Below, in pieces: positions 19,264 to 28,355 of a DNA stretch of 64,000 bases. The notes beneath the pieces were generated by a model. The model ran no database searches and had not been told where the DNA came from. It saw only the letters and a program-made list of their open reading frames with translations. Origin of the DNA: Jiella soli (GTDB lineage: Bacteria; Pseudomonadota; Alphaproteobacteria; Rhizobiales; Rhizobiaceae); NCBI RefSeq assembly GCF_020615385.1, contig NZ_JAJAVB010000027.1, forward strand, positions 124,001 to 188,000. The letters are read 5' to 3'. The translations under genes were made by a program, and so were the position numbers. The stretch's first letter is position 1. Every line of letters begins with the position of its first letter.

Positions 19264-21018
19264 TCAGGGCCGCAGCTTCACCACCGGCGCGAAGCTGACG
19301 GCCGAGCCGGAGAAGCGGCCGGTCTTGCCGGTATCGTGATCCGCCGCGAAGCCGCGCGCGAGAAGCTCCCGCGGCATCCGGCCGACGAGCGCCGATGCGC
19401 TCCGCTCCGGTGTGGTGATCGACTCCGCGCGATCGCCGGGATCGGTGATGAGGACGGCAACCTCGATCCGCGAGGCGATCGCCTCCTGCGCGTCGATGAC
19501 GACCGGCTGGGCCGGTGCCTGCGGCCCGACGGTGAGAACGCGGCCGCCCTTCGTCGCCACGACGACCTTCCGTTCGGCCGCGCCCTTTGCGGCAGCGGCC
19601 CTCGGGGCAGGCTTTGTGCGCTCGAAGGAGGCCGGCGACATCACGGAGGCGACGGCGGCGCGGGACACGGCCGATGCGGCGAGTTCTCGTTTCGGTCCGG
19701 CGATCTCGCGCTCGACCGGGCTCTTCACGGCCGGGCGAGGCTGCGGGATGGCGTCCGCGACGAGTATCTTGGTGCCAGACGTCTGCGACTGCCGGGCCGC
19801 GTCCTTCAGGACGCTGTCGAAGGGCGGGCGGTCGGTCGGCGTCGGGACGGCGTAGGCCAGCTGCGAGCCGCTGGCGACCTCCGACCGCTGGTCTTCCAGC
19901 GCGGCGACCAGTCTGCCCAGTTCGTCCGACGCTGCGGAGTCCGAGTCTGCCGGCTCGCTCGCGGTGGCCACTGCCACAGAGGCGGTCGTCTCGCGGCTGG
20001 GTGCGAAGGTCGGAACCGGGACTCGGGCGATCTCGAGCGCCGCGACCTCGGTCTCGCGCCCGGCGGCTGCCGGAGCGCCCGTGTCGAACTCGTCGCGGAG
20101 CGGCACGGCGACCGGCGTTGTTTCCTGCCGTGTCGGGCGGGACTGCGGAATGGCGGCGTCCGCAACGGCCACGGGCGCAGGCACCGCCCGCGCCGGAGCC
20201 GACGGCGCGCTGTCGTCGGCTGCCTCGGCCGCGTCGTCGGCCTCGTCCGCCGTGTCGTTTCCGCCGCCGAAGAGCATGGCGATCAGTGACTTGCCGCCGC
20301 CGGAGGACGACGAGCCGGCATTGGCGACCTGGATTTCGGACTGCGAACGCCGCGACTTGTAGTCGGCGAGAGCCTGCTGGTAGCCGGGCAGCGGACGCCC
20401 ATCCGAGGGCACGTGAACCGTGTGGCCGTTCGGGAAGACGGCGAGCAGTTCCTTGCGGCTCATGCGCGGCCAATGGCGGGCATTGCCGATGTCGAAATGC
20501 ACGAAGGGTGAGCCGGAGCGCGGATAATAGCCGACGCCGCCGACCTGCATCTTCAGGCCGATCTCGCGCATCCTCTTGAGCGGCACGCCGGGAATGTAGA
20601 AGTCGAGAGCGCGGCCCAGCGTGTGCTGGCTCTTCTTGGCGACGCCCGAAGAGCGCGAACGCAGCATGGAGTTGGTGCTGGGCGAACGATAGCCGCAGAT
20701 GACCTGAATGTAGCCGTTCGAGCCGGACTGCTGATAGGCCTCCCAGATCAGGTCGAGCAGGCGCGGGTCCATTGTCACCGACTGGTTCTTCCGCCAGTCG
20801 CGCAGGATCCAGTTGATCTTCTTCAGCTGATCGGAATCGTATCGACCGCCCGCCTTGTAGGTGAAGGATCCCTTCTCGTGCGTGTGAAGGTTATAGAACT
20901 TCAGGACGCGGGTCTCGGCCCGCGCAGCCGAGGCGACGCCCAGCGCGAACAAGGACAGGATGATTATCGCGGCGGCGCGCCAGCCGGAGCTGCCGGCACG
21001 GGCGGTGAGTCCGTACAT
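19264..21018 (-). CDS. DUF882 (YcbK-like, peptidase M15-related) cell-wall protein
   Basis: A 584-residue protein: signal peptide (about residues 1-34), DUF882 domain (about 35-215), then a long low-complexity tail. The domain has the LAS-type metallopeptidase layout, with SQHTLGRALDFYIPG giving the His and Asp ligands and SPFVHFDIGNARHWPR giving the second His. Relatives are murein endopeptidases. The tail contains repeated PQSRPTR/PQPRPAV-type motifs and Ala/Ser/Pro-rich sequence, unusual in length for the family. A CtrA box about 155 bases upstream suggests cell-cycle control. Confidence 0.82.
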   Translation of the reverse strand: MYGLTARAGSSGWRAAAIIILSLFALGVASAARAETRVLKFYNLHTHEKGSFTYKAGGRYDSDQLKKINWILRDWRKNQSVTMDPRLLDLIWEAYQQSGSNGYIQVICGYRSPSTNSMLRSRSSGVAKKSQHTLGRALDFYIPGVPLKRMREIGLKMQVGGVGYYPRSGSPFVHFDIGNARHWPRMSRKELLAVFPNGHTVHVPSDGRPLPGYQQALADYKSRRSQSEIQVANAGSSSSGGGKSLIAMLFGGGNDTADEADDAAEAADDSAPSAPARAVPAPVAVADAAIPQSRPTRQETTPVAVPLRDEFDTGAPAAAGRETEVAALEIARVPVPTFAPSRETTASVAVATASEPADSDSAASDELGRLVAALEDQRSEVASGSQLAYAVPTPTDRPPFDSVLKDAARQSQTSGTKILVADAIPQPRPAVKSPVEREIAGPKRELAASAVSRAAVASVMSPASFERTKPAPRAAAAKGAAERKVVVATKGGRVLTVGPQAPAQPVVIDAQEAIASRIEVAVLITDPGDRAESITTPERSASALVGRMPRELLARGFAADHDTGKTGRFSGSAVSFAPVVKLRP

Positions 21019-21451
21019 GCGGTTCTATCCCCCTTCGATCCCATCGCCCGCCCCCGTCTTCCCTCGGGGCTGCGACGCTCAATCGACGATTAGTATGTCA
21101 TCACTTTTCCCCAAACTGCGGCATCACGATGACACCAGGGGCACATTCTTGCCGATTGTCGAGAAAAACCGTTAACGGTGCATTAAGGCTACTGCCGGAA
21201 AGACGAGGCTTGGTCCTGAGGAAGGCCGCTTACCTACCGGATGGAATCCCAAGTCTTTCAATTGCGACGCGCGGCACGATGCTCGCCCGGGAGCGGGCTC
21301 AACCCGGGGCGGTGACCAGAGTGGTGGGTTGAATGGCGGAGCGTCGGCCGACAAACCGATGTAGCTTCTCGAACGCCTCTCTTTGTGAGCATATCGGGTT
21401 CGTCGTATCGGGGTTTATCGAGAATCGGTTCCGGCCTTCCGGTCCGACGCC
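21019..21451. other. Intergenic region upstream of the DUF882 gene
   Basis: About 430 bases between two minus-strand genes. It contains the predicted CtrA box and an AT-richer segment (about 21085-21190), but I see no gene. Confidence 0.6.
21172..21186 (-). promoter_or_regulatory. Predicted CtrA binding site (TTAA-N7-TTAA)
   Basis: On the minus strand the bases read TTAATGCACCGTTAA followed by C, an exact match to the CtrA full site TTAA-N7-TTAAC. It lies 154 bases upstream of the DUF882 start in the correct orientation. CtrA is the alphaproteobacterial cell-cycle master regulator and controls envelope genes in related species. Confidence 0.6.
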
Positions 21452-22924
21452 CTAATCGTCACCGATCTTGTATTCGCGCATCTTTCTGTAGAGCGTCGAA
21501 CGGCCGATCCCGAGCCGCCGCGCGATCTCGCTCATGCGACCGTTATACTGCGTCACCGCAAGGCGGATGAGATCGGCCTCGATGTCGACGATTCGGCGGA
21601 TCTGGCCGTTCTCGTCGCGCAGCGGAACCCTGCCGCCTTCGCCGCCCTCGGTCCGACCGTCGTCCTGGTGGGGCTCGTGGATCTGCCGCTCGACCGCCGG
21701 AGACGGGGCGGCGACCGCGTTCGGGCCGACCCGCTCACCTCCCGCCTCGATCAGGGCGAGGATCTGCGGGAAATCCGCCACGTCGAGCAGCTCGCTCTCG
21801 CCGAGGACCACGGCGCGGTGGATGACGTTCTCCAGCTGACGGATATTTCCCGGCCAGTCGTATCGCTCGATGAGGTCGAGCGCCCCCTCGCCGAGCCGGC
21901 GCACCGGCGTCTGCTTCTCCACGCGGATCCAGCGATCGAGGAAGCACTCGGCCAGGCGGCGGATCTCCTCGCGCCGCTCGCGCAGCGGCGGCACCGTGAG
22001 GTCGAACGCGTTCAGGCGATAGTAGAGGTCCTCGCGAAAGCGGCCGGCCGCGACGGCGGCGGCGAGGTCGCGATTGGTGGCCGAGATGACGCGGGCATCG
22101 GTCTTGACCGGCGTCCTGCCCCCGACCGGATCGATCTCGCCCTCCTGCAGCACCCGCAACAGCTTGACCTGAGCGCTCGGCGCGAGTTCCCCGACCTCGT
22201 CGAGGAACAGCGTTCCGCCGTCGGCTTCCAGGAACTTCCCCTCATGGCTCTGCGTGGCGTCGGTGAAGGCGCCCTTGGCGTGGCCGAAGAGGATGCTCTC
22301 GACGAGCTCGCCCGGCAGGGCGCCGCAATTGACCGCGACGAAGGGCTTGGACGAGCGGTCGCTGGCGGCCTGGATTGCCCGCGCCAGCCACTCCTTGCCG
22401 ACCCCGGTTTCGCCCTCGATCAGGATCGGGATGTTCGAGAGCGCCGCCTTGGCCGCCTTGGCAAGGACCGACCGCATGGAGGGCGACGCCCTGACGTCGC
22501 CGAGGGCCGAGCCCCGCGACGAACCGGCCCCGGCGGCGGGCCGTGCCGCGGAGCGCATCCGCACCGCGTTGCTGAGCGTCAGCCGCAGCCGGTCCGGCGC
22601 GACGGGCTTGACCACGAAATCGAAGGCGCCCGCCCGCATTGCCTCGACGACCGTGTCGATCGATCCCTTCGCCGTCTGCACCACGATCGGAATGTCGAGG
22701 CGATTGCGCCGCATCTCGGCCATCACCTCCATCCCGCTCTTGTCAGGCATCATCAGGTCGAGCACCACTGCGGCGATCTGACCGGCATCGCGGCCGGACA
22801 GCGCGTCGAGCGCCGCGCGGCCGCCGTCGCAATGCAAAGGCCTCAGCCCCATCCTGGCGACATGGGCATCGAGCAGACGTCGTTGTATAGGATCGTCGTC
22901 GACGATCAGAACGATCTGGGTCAT
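21452..22924 (-). CDS. Sigma-54-dependent response regulator (NtrC family) with variant GAFTDA loop
   Basis: A 490-residue regulator. Receiver domain (residues 1-120) with the DDD acidic pocket, LDLMMPD phospho-acceptor and KPVAP lysine. AAA+ domain (about 150-390) with Walker A GETGVGKEW, Walker B GGTLFLDEVGEL and YRLNAFDLTVPPLRER. C-terminal Fis-type helix-turn-helix, MSEIARRLGIGRSTLYRKM. The sigma-54 contact loop, normally GAFTGA, reads GAFTDA. No sensor kinase is adjacent. The signal and target genes are unknown. Confidence 0.92.
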   Translation of the reverse strand: MTQIVLIVDDDPIQRRLLDAHVARMGLRPLHCDGGRAALDALSGRDAGQIAAVVLDLMMPDKSGMEVMAEMRRNRLDIPIVVQTAKGSIDTVVEAMRAGAFDFVVKPVAPDRLRLTLSNAVRMRSAARPAAGAGSSRGSALGDVRASPSMRSVLAKAAKAALSNIPILIEGETGVGKEWLARAIQAASDRSSKPFVAVNCGALPGELVESILFGHAKGAFTDATQSHEGKFLEADGGTLFLDEVGELAPSAQVKLLRVLQEGEIDPVGGRTPVKTDARVISATNRDLAAAVAAGRFREDLYYRLNAFDLTVPPLRERREEIRRLAECFLDRWIRVEKQTPVRRLGEGALDLIERYDWPGNIRQLENVIHRAVVLGESELLDVADFPQILALIEAGGERVGPNAVAAPSPAVERQIHEPHQDDGRTEGGEGGRVPLRDENGQIRRIVDIEADLIRLAVTQYNGRMSEIARRLGIGRSTLYRKMREYKIGDD

Positions 22925-23093
22925 TTACGCCTCCAGTCTCGTCTTGGTGCGAGAATGACCCACTTTGGCACGGCCGGATAAAGTTGGACTGAACGAGCAG
23001 GGACAATGACTTGCGATAAATTTCAGTCACATTTGAATTGAATTGGACGTCTTCGAAGAGACGTGCCCGCCCATTGAAGAAGAGACCGATCCC

Positions 23094-24920
23094 ATGCAGC
23101 TTCCCCCTCCGTCGCCCCGCTCCGCCGCCGAAGCCGCAGCCGCGGACTCCGGCCCGCTGCCGGAGTGGAACCTTGCCGATCTCTATCCGGCAATGGACAG
23201 TCCGGAACTCTCCGCCGATCTCGACGAGGCGCGGCGCAAGGCTGCGGCCTTCCAGGACGGCTGGCGTGGCCGCCTGACTGAGACGGCGCGCTCGGCGCCG
23301 GGCGACCTTGCCGCGGCGATCGGTGAATATGAGGGGTTGGAGGAGCTTCTCGGCCGGATCATCTCCTATGCGGGCCTCGTCTATTCCGGCGACACCTCCG
23401 ATCCGGTCCGGGCGAAGTTCTACGGCGACATCCAGTCCGTGGTGACAGACATTTCTTCGCGGCTCCTGTTCTTCACGCTGGAGCTCAACCGCATCGACGA
23501 CGCCGACATGGATGCGGCCATGGCCGCCGAGCCGAAGCTCGCCCATTACCGCCCGTGGATCGTCGACCTCAGGATGGACAAGCCGTTCCAGCTCGAGGAC
23601 CGGGTCGAGGAGCTGTTCCATGAAAAGGCCGTCACCGGCCGGGGCGCCTGGAACCGGCTGTTCGACGAGACGCTGACCTCGCTGCGCTTCACCGTCGACG
23701 GCGACGACATGACGCTGGAAGCGGCGCTGAACGTCCTGCAGGACCCTGAGCGGGAGAAGCGGCGCAAGGCCGCGAGTGCGCTTGCCAACACCTTCAGCCA
23801 GAACCTTCGGGTCTTCACGCTGATTACCAACACGCTCGCCAAGGACAAGGAGATCTCCGACCGCTGGCGCGGCTTTTCCGATGTCGCCGATTCGCGCCAC
23901 CTCGCCAACCGGGTCGAGCGGCAGGTGGTCGACGCTCTGGCGAGCGCGGTCAACGAAGCCTATCCGCGCATCTCCCACCGCTATTACGCCATGAAGGCGA
24001 AGTGGCTCGGCCTCGACAAGCTGGAATACTGGGACCGCAACGCCCCGCTGCCGGATGCGCGCCGGCGCGACATCGGCTGGGACGAGGCGCGCCGCACGGT
24101 GCTCTCGGCCTATTCGGGCTTTGCGCCGGAAATGGCGGAGATCGCCGAGCGCTTCTTCGTCAACGACTGGATCGACGCGGCCATCCGGCCGGGCAAGTCG
24201 CCGGGCGCCTTCGCCCATCCGACCGTGCCGAGCGTCCATCCCTATGTGCTGCTCAACTATATGGGCAAGCCGCGCGACGTGATGACGCTCGCCCACGAGC
24301 TCGGCCACGGCGTCCATCAGGTGCTGGCCGGACGGCAGGGCGCGCTGATGGCGGCGACCCCGCTGACGCTCGCCGAGACCGCCTCGGTCTTCGGTGAGAT
24401 GCTGACCTTCCGTTCGCTGCTCGACCAGGCCAAGACCGACGCCGAGCGCAAGACCCTCCTCGCCTCCAAGGTCGAGGACATGATCAACACGGTGGTCCGG
24501 CAGATCGCCTTCTACGAATTCGAGCGGGCGCTCCACACCGAACGGCGCAAGGGCGAACTGACGACCGAACAGATCGGCGAGATCTGGCTGGAGGTCCAAA
24601 GGGCGAGCCTTGGACCGGCGATCCGGCTCGGTGACGGCTACGAGACATACTGGACCTATGTCCCGCACTTCATCCACTCGCCGTTCTACGTCTATGCCTA
24701 TGCCTTCGGCGACTGCCTGGTGAACTCGCTCTATGCCGTCTACCGGAATTCCGAGACGGGCTTCCAGGAGAAGTATTTCGAGATGCTGAAGGCCGGCGGC
24801 ACCAAGCACCATACCGAACTCTTGAAACCGTTCGGCCTCGACGCGTCCGATCCGGCCTTCTGGTCGAAGGGCCTCGCGATGATCTCCGGCTTCATCGACG
24901 AGTTGGAGGCGATGGGCTGA
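23094..24920 (+). CDS. pepF: Oligoendopeptidase F (M3 family)
   Basis: A 608-residue cytoplasmic zinc peptidase that trims short peptides. The active site TLAHELGHGVHQVLAG (HExxH) is at about residue 400, with the third ligand Glu in LAETASVFGEML downstream. The N-terminal EWNLADLYP is typical of the family. ATG 23094 is chosen over an in-frame TTG about 50 bases earlier. It is divergent from the sigma-54 regulator gene across a 169-base gap. Confidence 0.93.
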   Translation: MQLPPPSPRSAAEAAAADSGPLPEWNLADLYPAMDSPELSADLDEARRKAAAFQDGWRGRLTETARSAPGDLAAAIGEYEGLEELLGRIISYAGLVYSGDTSDPVRAKFYGDIQSVVTDISSRLLFFTLELNRIDDADMDAAMAAEPKLAHYRPWIVDLRMDKPFQLEDRVEELFHEKAVTGRGAWNRLFDETLTSLRFTVDGDDMTLEAALNVLQDPEREKRRKAASALANTFSQNLRVFTLITNTLAKDKEISDRWRGFSDVADSRHLANRVERQVVDALASAVNEAYPRISHRYYAMKAKWLGLDKLEYWDRNAPLPDARRRDIGWDEARRTVLSAYSGFAPEMAEIAERFFVNDWIDAAIRPGKSPGAFAHPTVPSVHPYVLLNYMGKPRDVMTLAHELGHGVHQVLAGRQGALMAATPLTLAETASVFGEMLTFRSLLDQAKTDAERKTLLASKVEDMINTVVRQIAFYEFERALHTERRKGELTTEQIGEIWLEVQRASLGPAIRLGDGYETYWTYVPHFIHSPFYVYAYAFGDCLVNSLYAVYRNSETGFQEKYFEMLKAGGTKHHTELLKPFGLDASDPAFWSKGLAMISGFIDELEAMG

Positions 24921-25011
24921 GGCGACAGCGGTCGCCGAAACCTCTGTCTTCCTGCACTCTCGCCAAACGATGGGCCGAGTGCAGGGAGCGAGGCGACGGT
25001 CTTCGCGGCGC

Positions 25012-25308
25012 CTACAAGTGAAGGTCGACGTCCATCCGCTCGTGCAGAATGCGGATGACGTCGATCCAGGCGCCGTCTTGTCGATAGAAGATGATGTGCG
25101 AACCCACGCCGAGTTTCAGATAACCCTGCCTTTCGGGCACGCGCCGCCCTCTCGCGCGCCCAGCCGAAAAGCTTTCACAAGCGGCCGTGATCGAACGATA
25201 GTATCTACCCGCCTGGGCTTCAGACCATTGCTACAGCGTATAAAGCCAGATGGCTTCGAGATCCGATCGAGCTGGCGGCGAAAGGCGATAACCGCCCGAT
25301 TCAGCCAC
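25012..25308 (-). pseudogene. parE: ParE-type toxin gene, broken by an in-frame stop
   Basis: Reading the minus strand from GTG 25308 gives a 98-codon ParE/RelE-family frame: YRLSPPARSDLEAIWLYTL, then a TAG at codon 26 (25233-25231), then QWSEAQAGRYYRSITAAC and a canonical C-terminus GVGSHIIFYRQ, IDVIRILHERMDVDLHL. Everything else matches an intact ParE of normal length, so one nonsense change (for example CAG or GAG to TAG) inactivated it. It overlaps the parD remnant by 8 bases, the usual parDE layout. The product would have inhibited DNA gyrase. Confidence 0.88.
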
Positions 25309-25545
25309 CGTGTCTGGCTTTCACCTCGACGAGAAAGGCCTCACCGTCGAAGTGGGTGGGCTCGCCGGAGCTTTCGCCCGCGATGAGCGCGTCTTGCAAC
25401 GCCGCAACTCTCGCCTCGTGCTCTTGAAGAAGCAGCAGGCCGGCTCGGACCACGTCACCCGGAGTGCCGTGACGTCCAGTCGTGACCTGACACCCACGAA
25501 ATCCGAGAGCCGATCGTCGAGGACGACGGAAATGTCCTTCTCCAC
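25301..25545 (-). pseudogene. parD: ParD-type antitoxin gene, broken by a 1-base deletion
   Basis: From GTG 25545 the frame reads EKDISVVLDDRLSDFVG, the ribbon-helix-helix N-terminus of ParD. After 25492 the ParD sequence continues in another frame (QVTTGRHGTPGDVVRAGLLL, then LQEHEARVAALQDALIAGE) to a stop at 25301. Two bases (25491-25490) stand where three are needed, so one base has been lost. In the restored frame the length is normal (about 80 residues). A GAGCGAGGA ribosome site precedes the GTG. Confidence 0.87.
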
Positions 25546-25670
25546 TATTCCTCGCTCCCCTTCCACGAATGCGTCATGAACAGGATATAAGTCCCTCGTC
25601 CAAAGGGCCATACCGTCTCGCGGCCATGATGCCCGTGCGCGGGGGAGATAGGGCTCGCCGGACAAGATCG

Positions 25671-25698
25671 CGCGCCCTCCCCCTTTCAAAGGGGCGCG
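25671..25698. terminator. Hairpin before homospermidine synthase gene
   Basis: CGCGCC and CCCCTT pair with AAGGGG and GGCGCG around a small loop, with a CT bulge. It may end transcription or form a leader structure in the 230 bases between parD and the homospermidine synthase gene. No T run. Confidence 0.35.
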
Positions 25699-25775
25699 AA
25701 ACCGTCTAGCGCCACGCGGGAAGTTCGGCGCCCGACGGCGCCATAGGACGCCAAGCCTTCCGAAGGAGTGGGACC

Positions 25776-27221
25776 ATGGCCACTGACAACCATCCGATCC
25801 ACGGCAAGATCACCGGCCCGATCGTCATGATCGGCTTCGGCTCGATCGGACGCGGCACGCTGCCGCTGATCGAGCGGCATTTCGAATACGACAAGGACCG
25901 CTTCACCGTGGTCGATCCCGACGACAGCCACCGCCAGATGCTCGACGAGCGCGGCATCAAATTCGTCAAGGAAGCGGTGACGCGCAAGAACTACGAGACG
26001 CTGCTGAAGCCGCTCCTCACCGAGGGCGGCGGCCAGGGTTTCTGCGTGAACCTCTCCGTCGACACGTCCTCGCTCGACCTGATGAAGCTCTGCCGCGAGC
26101 TCGGCGTGCTCTACATCGACACAGTGGTCGAGCCCTGGCTGGGCTTCTACTTCGACAAGAACATGTCGAATGCCGAGCGCACGAATTATGCCCTGCGCGA
26201 GACCGTCCGCAAGGAGAAGCGCAAGAATCCCGGCGGCACCACGGCCGTCTCCTGCTGCGGCGCCAATCCCGGCATGGTCTCCTGGTTCGTCAAAAAGGCG
26301 CTCGTCGACATCGCCCGCGACACCGGCCTCGATTTCGAGGAGCCGACGCAGGACGATCGCGAAGGCTGGGCCAAGCTGATGAAGAAGGTCGGCGTCAAGG
26401 GCATCCACATCGCCGAGCGCGATACCCAGCGCGCCAAGAACCCCAAGCCGATGAACGTATTCTGGAACACCTGGTCGGTTGAGGGTTTCCTGTCGGAAGG
26501 CATGCAGCCGGCCGAACTCGGCTGGGGAACGCACGAGAAGTGGATGCCGAAGAACGGCAAGACCCACAAGAAGGGCCACCAGTCGGCGATCTATCTGGAG
26601 CAGCCGGGCGCCAACACCCGCGTTCGCACCTGGTGCCCGACGCCGGGCCCGCAATACGGCTTCCTGGTGACGCACAACGAGTCGATCTCGATCGCCGACT
26701 ACTTCACCCATCGCAACAAGGACGACGAGGTCACCTACCGTCCGACCTGCCACTACGCCTACCATCCGGCGAATGATGCGGTCCTGTCGCTGCACGAACT
26801 CTTCGGCGCGGCCGGCAAGATCCAGCCGGAGCAGCACGTTCTCGACGAGAACGAGATCGTCGACGGCATCGACGAACTCGGCGTCCTTCTCTACGGCCAC
26901 GAAAAGAACGCCTATTGGTACGGCTCGCAGCTCTCGATCGAGGAGACGCGCCAGATCGCGCCCTATCAGAACGCCACCGGCCTGCAGGTGACCTCCGCCG
27001 TCCTCGCCGGCATGGTCTGGGCAATCGAGAACCCGGAGGCCGGCATCGTCGAGTCCGACGAGATGGACTACAAGCGCTGCCTGGAAGTGCAAACGCCCTA
27101 TCTCGGCCCGGTCAAGGGCTACTATACCGACTGGACGCCGCTGCGTGACCGGCCGGGACTGTTCCCGGAGGACATCGACGAGAAGGACCCCTGGCAGTTC
27201 AAGAACATCCTGGTTCGCTGA
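25776..27221 (+). CDS. hss: Homospermidine synthase
   Basis: A 481-residue enzyme that makes the polyamine sym-homospermidine from putrescine (and spermidine) with NAD. The N-terminal Rossmann motif is IVMIGFGSIGRGTLPL. The conserved segments NLSVDTSSLDLMKLCRELG, YIDTVVEPWLG and SCCGANPGMVSWFVKKAL are family hallmarks. GAAGGAGTG lies just before the ATG. Homospermidine is a characteristic polyamine of many alphaproteobacteria. A GGTCCGG/CCGGACC hairpin follows at 27232-27254. Confidence 0.95.
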   Translation: MATDNHPIHGKITGPIVMIGFGSIGRGTLPLIERHFEYDKDRFTVVDPDDSHRQMLDERGIKFVKEAVTRKNYETLLKPLLTEGGGQGFCVNLSVDTSSLDLMKLCRELGVLYIDTVVEPWLGFYFDKNMSNAERTNYALRETVRKEKRKNPGGTTAVSCCGANPGMVSWFVKKALVDIARDTGLDFEEPTQDDREGWAKLMKKVGVKGIHIAERDTQRAKNPKPMNVFWNTWSVEGFLSEGMQPAELGWGTHEKWMPKNGKTHKKGHQSAIYLEQPGANTRVRTWCPTPGPQYGFLVTHNESISIADYFTHRNKDDEVTYRPTCHYAYHPANDAVLSLHELFGAAGKIQPEQHVLDENEIVDGIDELGVLLYGHEKNAYWYGSQLSIEETRQIAPYQNATGLQVTSAVLAGMVWAIENPEAGIVESDEMDYKRCLEVQTPYLGPVKGYYTDWTPLRDRPGLFPEDIDEKDPWQFKNILVR

Positions 27222-27231
27222 CGCAGCCAAA

Positions 27232-27254
27232 GGTCCGGTCCGAGCGGCCGGACC
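27232..27254 (+). terminator. Hairpin after homospermidine synthase gene
   Basis: GGTCCGG and CCGGACC form a 7-bp stem with a 9-base loop, 11 bases after the stop. No strong T run. Confidence 0.45.
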
Positions 27255-27378
27255 GCCCGCGGCCGCTGGATGCGCCGGACCGGCGGCGCGCCTCCAAAAG
27301 GTTGCAACGACTTCGCACGTTCCCAGTTAAAGCTGTGCAAGGCCGGCATCGAGCCGGCTCTGCGAGGAGCGTTACGTC

Positions 27379-27819
27379 GTGAACTTGGATCGAAAGCGGG
27401 CCGTCGTAGAAGACGTGATGGAAGCCGTGATGTCCGGAACCGTCGGCTCCATCGCCCGCCACTTCCTACCGGGCGCCGTGATCTCTCAGCGAAGCAACGC
27501 GGCGCTGTCTGACGAACCGTGGTTCGGGCGAATGGAGGGCGAGTTCCGGCTTGCTGGCGAGGCGGAGGCGCGCGCCTTCTTCGAGGAACTTCTCAAGCGC
27601 ACATCCTATATCTCGTACGAGCTGCGCGGCATCGTCTGCGAGTTCGACGAGGCCGCCAGCCGCTGCGACTGGACGCGGCGCGACGAGGAGAGCGGAACGC
27701 TGATTACCGGCACGACGATGTACTGGTTCGGCTTCTCTTCCGACGACAGGATCCGGACGATTGAATCGATCGGCTCGATCCACTCCGTCATTCCCTCCCG
27801 GCGGGCTGAAACGGTGTGA
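27379..27819 (+). CDS. SnoaL-like / NTF2-fold protein
   Basis: A 146-residue protein with the general pattern of the SnoaL/NTF2 cone fold. It has an N-terminal helix followed by a buried strand (IARHFLPGAVISQRSN), a middle helix RAFFEELLKRTSYISYEL, and closing strands CDWTRRDEESGTLITGTTMY and IRTIESIGSIHS. Such proteins bind or isomerise small hydrophobic molecules, but the ligand is unknown. The GTG start has GAGGAG 10 bases upstream. Confidence 0.65.
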   Translation: MNLDRKRAVVEDVMEAVMSGTVGSIARHFLPGAVISQRSNAALSDEPWFGRMEGEFRLAGEAEARAFFEELLKRTSYISYELRGIVCEFDEAASRCDWTRRDEESGTLITGTTMYWFGFSSDDRIRTIESIGSIHSVIPSRRAETV

Positions 27820-27992
27820 CTGCGCCGCTTGATTAATCGCCGGTTCACGATAACCGTGGATAACTCTCCTTCCTTCAAGTTCGTCGGACTGTCGCGTTTT
27901 GAGACTGATGTGGCAGAGTTCCCGACGACAAATTGCCACTTCTGCGCGGATCGGTCGCAATGCCGCACGCGCGACCTTACTGGGATCTCAGG

Positions 27993-28355
27993 ATGCGCCG
28001 GATCGCCGCCCTTCTCCTTCCGCTCGCCCTTTTCGCCGCATGCCAGAGCGGCGGACCCCGCGCCAGCCTCGAACCTGTCCGCCCTCGCGGGATCGAAGGG
28101 GCGTGGTCCTCAGTCGGCGGGCCAGTCGCCTATAGGGCGACGTTCAACAACGGCCGTTTCGCTTCCATCGAGACGGCAACCAACGGTCTTCTCGCGAGCG
28201 GCACCTATACGGATCTGGGTCCGGGGCAGGTGAACATCCTCTACACCTCGGAGACCACGAAGCAGCAGGTCGCGGCTAACTGCAATCAGGTCGAGCCGAA
28301 CCGTCTGTCCTGCGCGACCTCCAGCGGCAACCGCTTCGAATTGTCGCGCGCCTGA
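27993..28355 (+). CDS. omp10: Omp10-type outer-membrane lipoprotein
   Basis: A 120-residue lipoprotein. The signal sequence MRRIAALLLPLALFAAC ends in a lipobox (LFAAC), so Cys17 should be lipidated. The mature part follows the Brucella Omp10 pattern: GIEGAWSS, FNNGRFASIETATNGLLASG, QQVAANCNQVEPNRLSC, NRFELSR. Two cysteines may form a disulfide. ATG 27993 is chosen because it begins the signal sequence. hemH follows 178 bases downstream on the same strand, as in other Rhizobiales. Exact function unknown. Confidence 0.8.
   Translation: MRRIAALLLPLALFAACQSGGPRASLEPVRPRGIEGAWSSVGGPVAYRATFNNGRFASIETATNGLLASGTYTDLGPGQVNILYTSETTKQQVAANCNQVEPNRLSCATSSGNRFELSRA

Noticed and set aside
22966-22981. TGGCAC near the sigma-54 regulator and pepF, a possible -24 element
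   Set aside because: The required GC of the -12 element is absent at the correct spacing (the bases are GATAA).
22743-24812. A 689-codon open frame opposite pepF and running into the sigma-54 regulator
   Set aside because: It is a codon-bias shadow of pepF with no ribosome site and no family similarity.
27832-27847. TTAATCGCCGGTTCA as a CtrA half-match upstream of omp10
   Set aside because: The second half is TTCA, not TTAA, and the surrounding sequence gives no other support.
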